From Bacteroidales bacterium (GTDB lineage: Bacteria > Bacteroidota > Bacteroidia > Bacteroidales > GCA-2748055), in the NCBI GenBank assembly GCA_021738565.1, contig JAIPBT010000043.1, forward strand, positions 1 to 33,475: a DNA stretch of 33,475 bases. The letters are read 5' to 3'. The translations under genes and the position numbers were made by a program. The notes beneath the pieces were generated by a model. The model was not told where the DNA came from. It made no database searches and was given only the letters and a program-made list of their open reading frames with translations. Every line of letters begins with the position of its first letter. Within the stretch, counting starts at the first letter, position 1. Shown here one piece after another: positions 1 through 7,156 of this stretch.

Positions 1-137
1 ATAAAGTTGGAGTGGCTGGATCATAATGTTCGTTTGCAAGGCCTGCGAAGTTGGGAAATGCGGAGTCCCGATATATTATCGGGATGAGCAATTTACCGAC
101 GAGCGTAACGCAGCAAACGGACATTATGGACAGACAC
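1..137 (+). repeat. MITE-like repeat, copy A (5' end cut by window edge)
   Basis: This is one of a family of ~140-bp dispersed repeats in the window. Full copies begin GTGTCTGTCAATAA and end TTATGGACAGACAC, which are near-perfect inverted termini; here only the last part of the left end is inside the window. Inside, CATAATGTTCGTTTG can pair with CAAACGGACATTATG. A central perfect hairpin, TCCCGATA-TAT-TATCGGGA, lies at about 67-85. No transposase is encoded, so it looks like a non-autonomous element or a structured intergenic repeat. A 43-codon reading frame (26-157) runs through it, but I do not think it is a gene. Confidence 0.8.
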
Positions 138-143
138 TATTTA

Positions 144-284
144 GAGTCTGTCAATAATGTCGAGTGTTTGAACTAGAAAGTTCAATAACAAAGCTTGCGC
201 AGTTCGAAAAATGTGAGTTTACTGGTGTAAATGACCATTTTGAGAACAAGCATAACGCAGTTATTGGACTTTATAGACAAACAC
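144..284 (+). repeat. Diverged MITE-like repeat, copy B
   Basis: This is a strongly diverged member of the same family, directly abutting copy A. The left end GAGTCTGTCAATAA and the right end TTATAGACAAACAC match the family termini with changes. The middle (TTTACTGGTGTAAATGA, then AAGCATAACGCAG) aligns with copy D. The central hairpin is TTTAC-TGGT-GTAAA. The hydA stop codon (284-286 on the minus strand) lies at its right edge, so the repeat forms the immediate 3' flank of the hydrogenase operon and could shape its mRNA end. Confidence 0.6.
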
Positions 285-2005
285 TATTTAAGAACTTTCA
301 CTGCTTTGATATGTGTAAAAAATTTATTCCTGCTCTCTTCACTGCCCGGCAAAAATCCAAGCGAATCATACAAACCGTTCACTGCTGTATTCCCGTGGGC
401 AGTCCTGATGCCGGAATTCTTATCAGCATCATATATGGTTTTGATCCTGGCCTTCAGTCTTTCCGGATCCCCGGGAATGGGCTGTCCACCACCATTAATG
501 CATCCGCCACCGCACGCCATAACTTCAATTATATCGAAATTGTATTCCTTATCAGCGATAAGTTTGGCAATTTCTGCTGCATTCCCCAGGCCACTGATCG
601 CAACAGCCTTTATCTCACCACCGGGTACCACAATGCTTTCTTCACGAATTCCTCCTGATTTTCTCAGTTTTCCCAAACGCGGGTCCGGCAGCTCCTTGCC
701 GTTAAAGTGCCGGTACAATGTTCTCAGTGTCGCTTCGAGCTCTCCACCTGCAACGGAGAAAAGCTTGCCTGCAGAACCCTTTGCCTGAAATGGCTCATCG
801 GTATCTTCATGCTCCAACTCATGGATATTGATCCCATGTAACCTGATAAGTCTGGCAAACTCCCTTGTTGTAAGCACATAATCGATATCAGGTACATTGT
901 CGCTGTAATATTCTTCCCTCGAGGCCTCATGCTTTGCAGCTGAACAATTGGTTATGAGCACCGAGCAAATCCTGTTCACCGGAATGCTGTTTTCTTCTGC
1001 AAACCAGCCCTTAATAAGTCTTCCAATTATTTGGTGAGGAGAGCGTACCGGGACCATGTAGGACAGGAGTTCAGGTCTGAATTTCTCAACATAATTGACC
1101 CAGGCCGGGCACCTTGACAGGATCAAAGGCCGGTGATCATTTTTGCCGTATCTTTCAAGAAAGGCATTCGATTGTTCCATCACTGCTATCTCTGCACCGG
1201 ATGAAGTTTCAAACACATAATCAAATCCAATTCTTCGCAGGACACTGTTGATAATGCCCTGCATGTCCGTTCCGGTTCTTATTCCAAATTCATCAGCAAG
1301 AGAGACAACCACTTCCGGAGTATATTGCACAGCCACTTTGGTGGCGGGATCATCTAAAGGCCGGTCCAACTCCTGTAAAGATGTCTTGTCCGCCAGTGCT
1401 CCTGTAGGACAGGATAGCAGGCACATTCCACAATCTATACAGCTTGAAAAATCAAGGGGTTCATTCATTGCTGTAACAATTTTTAACCGGTCACCCCGTC
1501 TCCCAAAATCAATGGCTGCGACACCGGCAATCTCCTCACAGATCCTTACGCACCTCCCGCACAAAATACATTTCGAGGGGTCCCTGATAATACTGCTGCT
1601 TGAACCATCAATCTTGTAGCCACGTCTTTCCCCACTGATATTCCGGCTTCTTACATTCAGGTCCTCAGCCAGTTTTTGTAATTCACAATTGCCGTTTCTT
1701 TCACAATACAGGCAGTCGTCAGGATGGCTGGACAGCAACAATTCGACATTCATTTTCCGGGCCTGCAATACCCTTCCCGAATGTGTTTTTATTTTCATTT
1801 TTTCCTTAACAGGGAATGAGCATGCAGGAACCAGTTTGTCCATCCCCTCAACTTCAACAACACACATTCTGCAGGCACCTGTTGGTGACAATTCAGGAAG
1901 GCTGCATAAAGTAGGTACCTGAATGCCATTATTTATCAATGCTTCCAGTATGGTCTGCCCCTTTAATGCTTCAATTGTCCTGCTGTTTACTTCAATCCTG
2001 ACCAT
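284..2005 (-). CDS. hydA: [FeFe]-hydrogenase-type catalytic subunit (HydA-like), variant active site
   Basis: This is the large subunit of a trimeric, NADH-linked [FeFe]-hydrogenase-type complex, 573 aa. Seen in order: a NuoG-like [2Fe-2S] domain (C34, C45, C48, C62); a His-Cys3 [4Fe-4S] site (H94, C98, C101, C107); two ferredoxin [4Fe-4S] clusters (C146/149/152/156 and C189/192/195/199); then the H-cluster domain. All four H-cluster cysteines are present: C299 in SRCPAW, C354 in TNCSAAKHE, and C498 and C502 in MACGGGCINGGGQP. The canonical TSCCPxW proton-transfer Cys is Arg298, and the canonical Met, Pro and Lys of MPCTAKK are Thr352, Asn353 and Ala357. The start is ATG at 2005, preceded by AGGAGGAG at 2012-2019; an upstream in-frame TTG at 2023 is less likely. 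The hydB stop overlaps this ribosome binding site, so translation is probably coupled. Family assignment is firm; hydrogen turnover is not assured. Confidence 0.9.
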   Translation of the reverse strand: MVRIEVNSRTIEALKGQTILEALINNGIQVPTLCSLPELSPTGACRMCVVEVEGMDKLVPACSFPVKEKMKIKTHSGRVLQARKMNVELLLSSHPDDCLYCERNGNCELQKLAEDLNVRSRNISGERRGYKIDGSSSSIIRDPSKCILCGRCVRICEEIAGVAAIDFGRRGDRLKIVTAMNEPLDFSSCIDCGMCLLSCPTGALADKTSLQELDRPLDDPATKVAVQYTPEVVVSLADEFGIRTGTDMQGIINSVLRRIGFDYVFETSSGAEIAVMEQSNAFLERYGKNDHRPLILSRCPAWVNYVEKFRPELLSYMVPVRSPHQIIGRLIKGWFAEENSIPVNRICSVLITNCSAAKHEASREEYYSDNVPDIDYVLTTREFARLIRLHGINIHELEHEDTDEPFQAKGSAGKLFSVAGGELEATLRTLYRHFNGKELPDPRLGKLRKSGGIREESIVVPGGEIKAVAISGLGNAAEIAKLIADKEYNFDIIEVMACGGGCINGGGQPIPGDPERLKARIKTIYDADKNSGIRTAHGNTAVNGLYDSLGFLPGSEESRNKFFTHIKAVKVLK

Positions 2006-2019
2006 GGGTATACTCCTCC

Positions 2020-3966
2020 TCAATTATATGAAACTGCACTGAATTTACATACTTCCCTGCAAATACCGCATCCCGTACATTTGTCGGATACAATGAAAAA
2101 AGGATGTTTTTCTGTCCCGATAATGGCATTCTCCGGGCAACGCTTTGCACAAATCGTGCATCCCGTACACAATTCAACATCAATGTAATAGGTGCGCAGT
2201 TCCCGGCAAACATTAGACCTGCAATTCCTGTCGAAAATGTGCTCTTCAAATTCCTCCCTGAAATACTTTAAGGAACTTCTGAGAGGATTGGGCGCCAGCT
2301 GTCCCAGTCCGCACAATGATGTATCCAGCATAACTGCTGCCAGCTTTTCAAGCTGCACCAGCGCCCTGAATTTCTCTATTGCATCATGCTGGTCCAGATC
2401 AGCAGTTTTCCGGGTTATTTCATCCAGCAACTCAGAAATGCGCTTTGTGCCTTCCCTGCATGGAATGCATTTGCCACAGCTTTGCTGCTTCATGAATGTC
2501 ATGAAATACTTTACCAGGTCAACAATACAGGTTTTTTCATCAAGCACCAGGATCCCTCCAGCCCCGAGTATAAAACCTTCTTTCTTAAAAGCCTCAAAAC
2601 AGATGGGGATATTCATTTTTTGCGGCGGGATCATGCATCCGTAGGGACCGCCAATATGCACGGCTTTCAGTTCATGTCCCCTCCTGCTTCCTCCGATGAT
2701 CTCATTTACCAGCATTCCAAGGTCCGTACCCATCTGTACCTCAACAAGACCTTTGTGCCACGATCTGCCACTTACTGAAAATATCTTGGTTCCGGGGCTG
2801 TAAACCGTACCTGTTCTTTTGAACCACTCCGGTCCGTTTCCAATGATATGGGGTATGTTGCAGAGGGTCTCCACGTTATTGACTACCGTTGGATTGTTGT
2901 GATATCCCCTTTCAGTAGGGTATGGCGGTTTCGACTGCGGCATGCCGCGCTTTCCCTCCATACTGGCGATCAATGCAGTTTCCTCTCCGCAAACAAAAGC
3001 ACCCGGTCCCTTCCTCAGAGAAATATCCAGGTTGAATCCGCTGCTGAAAATATTGTGACCGAGGATCCCGTATTCATGTGCCTTCTTTATGGCTGTTTCC
3101 AGTTTAAAGATTGAATCCCTGTATTCTGAACGGATATAAATGATCGCTTTTGTCGCGCCAATTGCATATGCAGCAATGCATATACCTTCAATAAGCTGAT
3201 GTGGATTGCCCTCCATAAGCGCCCTGTCCATGAATGCCCCGGGGTCACTCTCCTCTGCATTGCAAACCATGTATTTTTGCTCTGCTGCAGTCTCCCTGGC
3301 TACAATCCACTTCCTTCCCGTGAGGAAGGCACTTCCCGAACGGCCCCGCAAACCACTTTCCTCAATCATCGCGCAGACTTCATCAATTGTATAATTGCGT
3401 ATCGTAAGAAGAAATGCACGGTATCCTCCCCTCGAGATATATTCATCGATTGAAACGGGATCTATTATACCTGAGTATTTCAGCAGAACTCTATGTTGCT
3501 TCGCAAAGAATGGCAACTCATCGAGAAAAGGAACATCAGGCCAGGGATCATGCGCTTCATTGCGCAACTGTCCGAGCAATTTTTCTTCCGGAAGCGTATG
3601 GTGGAACAGGTCATCCAGCAACATGGAGATATCATCTTCATTCACACATGTATAAAAAACCCTTGTCCGGCCAGGCAGCTGTATACTTATTACGGGCTCC
3701 TCTGAATACAATCCAAGGGTCCCCGTCTGCGCAACATCAGCATCAATCTTTCTGTCCTCTATATACCTGTTTATTGCCCCACGGAGTTTATTGGACCCGG
3801 CAATCTTTCCGGGTGTATTCGCACCAGTAAATATCACTGTGCGATCTATCCTGTTCTTTGATTCCTGGTCGAAAATCTTTTGAAGCCCAAGGGAATACTT
3901 ACCGGGTTCACCTTCCACGATCTCCGTTAATCGATCCTTCAATCTGTCTGATCCGTCATTCAACAT
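2020..3966 (-). CDS. hydB: NADH-binding flavoprotein subunit (HydB/NuoF-like) with degenerate N-terminal Fe-S domain
   Basis: This NuoF-type subunit (648 aa) would carry FMN and pass electrons between NADH, Fe-S clusters and HydA. Visible parts: an N-terminal thioredoxin-like domain (~40-120); an FMN/NADH core with GLRGRSGSAFLTGRKW (205-220), NAEESDPGAFMDR (236-248) and GEETALIASMEGKRG (327-341); the N3-type [4Fe-4S] site SCGKCIPCREG (C497, C500, C503) plus C552; and a C-terminal 2x[4Fe-4S] ferredoxin (C600/603/606/610 and C630/633/636/640). Two things are odd. The N-terminal domain has lost all four [2Fe-2S] cysteines (TGANTPGK and TGTLGLYSEEP where Cys-bearing loops are expected). The usually invariant flavin loop GRGGAGFPTG reads GRSGSAFLTG. 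It is the middle gene of hydC-hydB-hydA, with only a few bases to either neighbour. Confidence 0.9.
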   Translation of the reverse strand: MLNDGSDRLKDRLTEIVEGEPGKYSLGLQKIFDQESKNRIDRTVIFTGANTPGKIAGSNKLRGAINRYIEDRKIDADVAQTGTLGLYSEEPVISIQLPGRTRVFYTCVNEDDISMLLDDLFHHTLPEEKLLGQLRNEAHDPWPDVPFLDELPFFAKQHRVLLKYSGIIDPVSIDEYISRGGYRAFLLTIRNYTIDEVCAMIEESGLRGRSGSAFLTGRKWIVARETAAEQKYMVCNAEESDPGAFMDRALMEGNPHQLIEGICIAAYAIGATKAIIYIRSEYRDSIFKLETAIKKAHEYGILGHNIFSSGFNLDISLRKGPGAFVCGEETALIASMEGKRGMPQSKPPYPTERGYHNNPTVVNNVETLCNIPHIIGNGPEWFKRTGTVYSPGTKIFSVSGRSWHKGLVEVQMGTDLGMLVNEIIGGSRRGHELKAVHIGGPYGCMIPPQKMNIPICFEAFKKEGFILGAGGILVLDEKTCIVDLVKYFMTFMKQQSCGKCIPCREGTKRISELLDEITRKTADLDQHDAIEKFRALVQLEKLAAVMLDTSLCGLGQLAPNPLRSSLKYFREEFEEHIFDRNCRSNVCRELRTYYIDVELCTGCTICAKRCPENAIIGTEKHPFFIVSDKCTGCGICREVCKFSAVSYN

Positions 3967-3972
3967 ACTGGT

Positions 3973-4434
3973 TTACGGGTTTTTCATCCTGATATCATCC
4001 AGGATGTCATTGATCATGCCGGACTTGATGCTGTGGTAAAAATCATCGTTGATGGATATAACCGGTGACTGTCCGCAGGCACCCAGGCAGGCGACAACTT
4101 CAATACTGAACATCCCATCCCGGGTTGTTTCACCATCGCCTATACCCAGGAGCTTATGAAATTGCCTGAGCAAATGTGGTGAATGGTCAATATGGCAGGT
4201 AGAGCCATCGCATACCCTGATGTGGTACTTCCCCCGCGCCTGAAAAGCAAACTGGTTGTAAAATGTTGCCAAACCATATACCTTGCTTGCAGGAAGATGC
4301 AGGTGATCCCCTATTTTTTCGATGGCTTCACTGTTCAAATGACCGATCTCGTTCTGTACAGCTTGTAAAATGGGTATCAATGCATCCCTGTTTACATGCT
4401 GGAAATCCTGCAAAATTCTGTCAATTCTGTCCAT
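3973..4434 (-). CDS. hydC: [2Fe-2S] subunit (HydC/NuoE-like)
   Basis: This NuoE-type thioredoxin-fold [2Fe-2S] subunit (153 aa) normally sits beside the flavin subunit and takes part in electron transfer. The four ligands are intact: C75 and C80 in CDGSTC, and C116 and C120 in CLGAC. The N-terminal helical part (PILQAVQNEIGHL, LATFYNQF) is typical of the family and the length is normal. It is the first gene of the operon, with its stop 6 bases before the hydB start. The promoter and a Rex-like palindrome lie about 110-170 bases upstream. It is the only one of the three subunits with no obvious change at a key site. Confidence 0.93.
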   Translation of the reverse strand: MDRIDRILQDFQHVNRDALIPILQAVQNEIGHLNSEAIEKIGDHLHLPASKVYGLATFYNQFAFQARGKYHIRVCDGSTCHIDHSPHLLRQFHKLLGIGDGETTRDGMFSIEVVACLGACGQSPVISINDDFYHSIKSGMINDILDDIRMKNP

Positions 4435-4546
4435 TGATTGTTTGTGTCATATAAACCATCTGGCAAAAGGATCATGAAAAAATAATATCAACAGGAAAAA
4501 AATGATCTCCCATGATCAATGAATTTCATATCCAAAACCATTGTTA

Positions 4547-4580
4547 CAAATATATTGAATTGACCTTGTAAATTAACAAA
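4547..4580 (-). promoter_or_regulatory. Putative hydCBA promoter (-7 and -33)
   Basis: Read on the minus strand, 4554-4547 is TATATTTG, an exact match to the Bacteroidota -7 consensus TAnnTTTG. TTTG at 4580-4577 lies 22 bases upstream as a -33 element. Transcription would start near 4540, giving a leader of about 105 bases before the hydC ATG. The assignment rests on pattern only. Confidence 0.5.
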
Positions 4581-4582
4581 CC

Positions 4583-4600
4583 TTGTTATTAAAATAACAA
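4583..4600. promoter_or_regulatory. Rex-box-like palindrome upstream of hydC
   Basis: TTGTTATTAAAATAACAA is a palindrome with 8-base arms and a 2-base centre. Its outer halves, TTGTTA and TAACAA, and its 18-base length match the Rex operator form TTGTTAAnnnnTTAACAA known from other bacteria. Flanking AAACC and GGTTT extend the symmetry imperfectly. It abuts the proposed -33 of hydCBA. Rex senses the NADH/NAD+ ratio and often controls NADH-linked hydrogenases, which fits the operon. A CRP/FNR-family protein is the alternative reader. Confidence 0.5.
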
Positions 4601-4717
4601 CGGGGTTTCAAAGGGACTTCACATCTGACTGATCACAATCGTAACAGGCTGATATTTTAATGATTAACAAATTTATTCTACTTAATTTATACATATTATA
4701 AATTATCTTTATAATCA

Positions 4718-4863
4718 GTGTCTGTCAATAAAATGCAGTGGCTGGATCATAATGTTTGAGATCAAGGCGTGCGAAGTCGGGGAATGCGAAGTCCCGATAT
4801 ATTATCGGGATGAGCAATTTACCGACGAGCGTAACGCAGCAAACGGACATTATGGACAGACGC
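4718..4863 (+). repeat. MITE-like repeat, copy C
   Basis: This is a complete copy (146 bases) starting GTGTCTGTCAATAA and ending TTATGGACAGACGC. The central hairpin TCCCGATA-TAT-TATCGGGA is identical to that of copies A and E. The left interior differs (TTTGAGATCAAGGCG instead of TTCGTTTGCAAGGCC), which breaks part of the long stem seen in the other copies. A 43-codon frame (4752-4883) of the same length as in copy A is present. It is in direct tandem with copy D. Confidence 0.82.
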
Positions 4864-4869
4864 TTAATA

Positions 4870-5011
4870 GTGCTTGTCAATAAAATTGGAGTGGCTGGAT
4901 CATAATGTTCGTTTGCAAGGCCTGCGAAGTCGGGAAATGCGGAGTTTACTATGGTAAATGAGCAATTTACCGACGAGCGTAACGCAGCAAACGGACATTA
5001 TGGACAGACAC
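4870..5011 (+). repeat. MITE-like repeat, copy D, with alternative hairpin
   Basis: This is a complete copy (142 bases) whose left end reads GTGCTTGTCAATAA and whose right end reads TTATGGACAGACAC. The long-stem halves CATAATGTTCGTTTG and CAAACGGACATTATG are both present. The central hairpin is TTTAC-TATG-GTAAA rather than the TCCCGATA type, so the sequence changed but the pairing was kept. It ends 9 bases before the -7 element of the sensor operon, so its right end may supply upstream promoter sequence. Confidence 0.82.
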
Positions 5012-5020
5012 TAAAAAGAA

Positions 5021-5028
5021 TAACTTTG
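5021..5028 (+). promoter_or_regulatory. Putative -7 element of the sensor operon
   Basis: TAACTTTG matches the Bacteroidota -7 consensus exactly and lies 12 bases before the ATG at 5041, implying a very short leader. Any -33 element would fall inside the right end of repeat copy D (near 4995-5002), so the promoter appears to straddle the repeat junction. This also supports the 5041 start over the upstream in-frame ATG at 4951. Confidence 0.45.
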
Positions 5029-5040
5029 TATCTTAGTTCC

Positions 5041-5295
5041 ATGAAAGACAAGGTGATCATTCAGATATGCATGGGAAGTTCGTGTTTCAGCCGTGGGAAC
5101 GCCAGAACACTGAAAACAATCCAGAATTACCTGAAGGAACACAACCTGGAGGGTGATGTGATCCTAAAAGGAAACCATTGCTTCGAAAACTGCAGCAACG
5201 GGCCGGTACTTAAAATCAACGATCAGCTGAATGAGAACATCACCCAGGAAAACATACTTGAACTTCTCGAAAAAACATTTAACCAGGAGGTATAG
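5041..5295 (+). CDS. Small thioredoxin-like [2Fe-2S] ferredoxin (NuoE-type)
   Basis: This 84-aa protein has the thioredoxin-like [2Fe-2S] fold: C10 and C15 (CMGSSC), and C47 and C51 (CFENC, followed by SNGPV). It probably shuttles electrons to, or reports redox state to, the sensor encoded next, whose ATG lies 2 bases after this stop behind a strong AGGAGG site. I chose ATG 5041 because the upstream in-frame ATG (4951) would only add translated repeat sequence, and because a -7 element lies between the two. Small [2Fe-2S] proteins of this kind commonly accompany hydrogenase and sensor genes; the precise partner is inferred. Confidence 0.88.
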   Translation: MKDKVIIQICMGSSCFSRGNARTLKTIQNYLKEHNLEGDVILKGNHCFENCSNGPVLKINDQLNENITQENILELLEKTFNQEV

Positions 5296-5297
5296 TT

Positions 5298-7145
5298 ATG
5301 GAGCCTTTGCTCAGGGTCAATAAAAAAAACTGCACATCATGCTATGCATGCGTGAGGGCTTGTCCGGTCAAAGCAATAAAAGTTGAAAACAGCCAGTCCG
5401 TTCCTTTCATTATTTTTGAAAGATGCATAGGCTGCGGAAACTGCCATGCAGCATGCAGCGACGATGCAATCATCATAAGGGATTCAAAAAGTGATGTAAA
5501 GAAATTATTGAAAACCAACAAGGCTCCCATTGCCGCTCTTGTTGATCCGTCAATAGCGGGGGAATTTCCTGACATCACAGATTACAGGAAATTTGTTGCA
5601 ATGCTTCGAAAACTCGGTTTTAAATACATCAATGAAGTTGCCTTCGGAGTGGAACTGGTTGCTTCCGCTTACAGGGAACTGGTGGAAAAAAGCAAGGGAA
5701 AATATTACCTCTTCTCAAATTGTCCCATATCGGTAATGTACATCGAGAAATACAAGCCTGAACTTATCAGGAATCTTGCCCCTGTCATTCCCCCTGCCCT
5801 GGCCACTGCGAAGGTTGCGAGGGAAAAATATGGAGAAAACATACGCCTGGTATACATATCCCCGCTGATTGCCAGCAAAGAAGAGGCCGTAAGGCTGGCT
5901 GATACAGAAAAGATCGATGCTGTATTGACATTCCTTGAATTGCGCCAGCTGTTCCGGGAATTTAAAATAGAAGAAAAGAACCTTGAGTACAGTGAATTCG
6001 ATGATCCCATCGGTTACAAAGGATCACTTTTCCCCCTTTCAAGTGGCATACTTGAAGTTGCAGGTATTGACCAGGGCATTTTATCTTCAAAGGTTGTTAC
6101 TGTGGAAGGAGACCTTGTCTTTGAATCCATCGAAGAGTTTGAGGAAAACATTACAACCATAAAAACCCATTTCAATATTTTTTATAAGGAATTCATCATG
6201 GGAAGGGGAACTTCTCCCGGTGCAAAAAAGTGGCTAAGAAGGAGTCAGCTGATAAGGTACATGAACAAACGCCTGAAAACATACGATGACAAAGCACACA
6301 GTGCATACAAAAAAAAATACAGCGGCATTAATCTTCACCGGAATTTTATCAACGACGACCAGCGCTTGCCTGCCCCGCCTGATGAAGAGGTAAATAACAT
6401 ATTGAAGGAGCTGAAGATGCATGAAGAAAATGAAAGAGGATGTGGTGCATGCGGTTATGGTTCATGTTATGATTTTGCCGTTTCTATAGCCCAGGGGCTG
6501 GCAGTGCCCGAAATGTGCACATTCTATGCAGCGCGAAACACCATGAACCATATTCAGTCACTAAAGATCAGCAATGAAAAACTTGCCCAGGCACAGATCG
6601 CGCTGAAAGAATCTGAACAGGTGGCACAAAAAGAAAAACAGGCTGCAAGGGAAGCTTCGGATATCACCCGAACCATGCTGCATAAATTGCCCTCTGCGGT
6701 TGTGATCCTGGATGAATCCCTGAAGATCATACAGGCCAATGAGAGTTTTATCAGTCTGCTGGGAAATGAAGCTGCCGAAATCCATGACGTTATACCCGGT
6801 CTTACCGGGGCAGACCTGAAAACACTGCTGCCATACAATATCCACAACCTTTTCTCCTATGTCCTTTCAAACAATGAAAATATAACCGACAGGGACATTG
6901 TCGTGGAAAACAGGCATTATACCATATCGGTTTTTGTGATAAGGAAACAGAAGATCGCCGGTGCAGTTATCAGGGACCTGTCTGTCCCTGCTGTACAAAA
7001 GGAGGAGATCGTCAGGCGGCTTGCAGAAGTTATTGATAAAAACCTCAGCCAGGTACAGCAGATCGGCTTTATCCTGGGAGAAGGTGCTTCAGAAACCGAA
7101 AGAATGCTTAACTCCATTATCGAATCCTATAAATCAAAGCGCTGA
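5298..7145 (+). CDS. Hydrogenase-derived Fe-S/PAS sensor protein lacking H-cluster ligands
   Basis: This 615-aa multidomain redox or gas sensor has, in order: two ferredoxin [4Fe-4S] motifs (C12/15/18/22 and C43/46/49/53); an [FeFe]-hydrogenase-like domain (~75-310); a further [4Fe-4S] motif of the PF04060 type (GCGACGYGSC, with C382, C385, C390, C407); a coiled coil (~415-460); a PAS domain (~460-570); and a short helical tail. It resembles sensory (HydS-type) hydrogenases, but of the four H-cluster cysteines only the first is kept (C142 in SNCPIS). The others align to Leu190, Gly302 and Ser306, so a normal H-cluster is unlikely. It has a strong AGGAGG ribosome site at 5285-5290. Context with the phosphatase gene 11 bases downstream suggests it controls that enzyme. 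Confidence 0.85.
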   Translation: MEPLLRVNKKNCTSCYACVRACPVKAIKVENSQSVPFIIFERCIGCGNCHAACSDDAIIIRDSKSDVKKLLKTNKAPIAALVDPSIAGEFPDITDYRKFVAMLRKLGFKYINEVAFGVELVASAYRELVEKSKGKYYLFSNCPISVMYIEKYKPELIRNLAPVIPPALATAKVAREKYGENIRLVYISPLIASKEEAVRLADTEKIDAVLTFLELRQLFREFKIEEKNLEYSEFDDPIGYKGSLFPLSSGILEVAGIDQGILSSKVVTVEGDLVFESIEEFEENITTIKTHFNIFYKEFIMGRGTSPGAKKWLRRSQLIRYMNKRLKTYDDKAHSAYKKKYSGINLHRNFINDDQRLPAPPDEEVNNILKELKMHEENERGCGACGYGSCYDFAVSIAQGLAVPEMCTFYAARNTMNHIQSLKISNEKLAQAQIALKESEQVAQKEKQAAREASDITRTMLHKLPSAVVILDESLKIIQANESFISLLGNEAAEIHDVIPGLTGADLKTLLPYNIHNLFSYVLSNNENITDRDIVVENRHYTISVFVIRKQKIAGAVIRDLSVPAVQKEEIVRRLAEVIDKNLSQVQQIGFILGEGASETERMLNSIIESYKSKR

Positions 7146-7156
7146 AACACTGTTGA

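Larger units (their letters stand above)
4435..5040. other. Divergent intergenic region between the hydCBA and sensor operons
   Basis: This 606-base stretch without a gene holds, left to right, the hydC leader, the hydCBA promoter, the Rex-like palindrome, an AT-rich segment (about 4640-4717) with no recognised feature, two tandem copies of the MITE-like repeat, and a -7 element for the sensor operon. A plus-strand reading frame starting at 4951 merely translates the end of the second repeat and joins the ferredoxin frame; I do not regard that part as coding. Confidence 0.7.

Noticed and set aside
26-157. A 43-codon frame within the MITE-like repeat (also 4752-4883, and a related one from 8442), with a Cys-rich start MFVCKACEVGKCGV
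   Set aside because: Copy D breaks the frame because of the alternative hairpin, changes between copies A and C are often amino-acid changing, and DNA pairing explains the conservation better than a peptide.
2006-2023. TTG start at 2023 for hydA
   Set aside because: It would place the AGGAGGAG ribosome site inside the gene; ATG 2005 has the right spacing and matches the NuoG-like N-terminus.
4951-5040. N-terminal extension of the small [2Fe-2S] protein
   Set aside because: It is translated repeat sequence (MVNEQFTDERNAANG), and a -7 element lies between it and the family-typical start at 5041.
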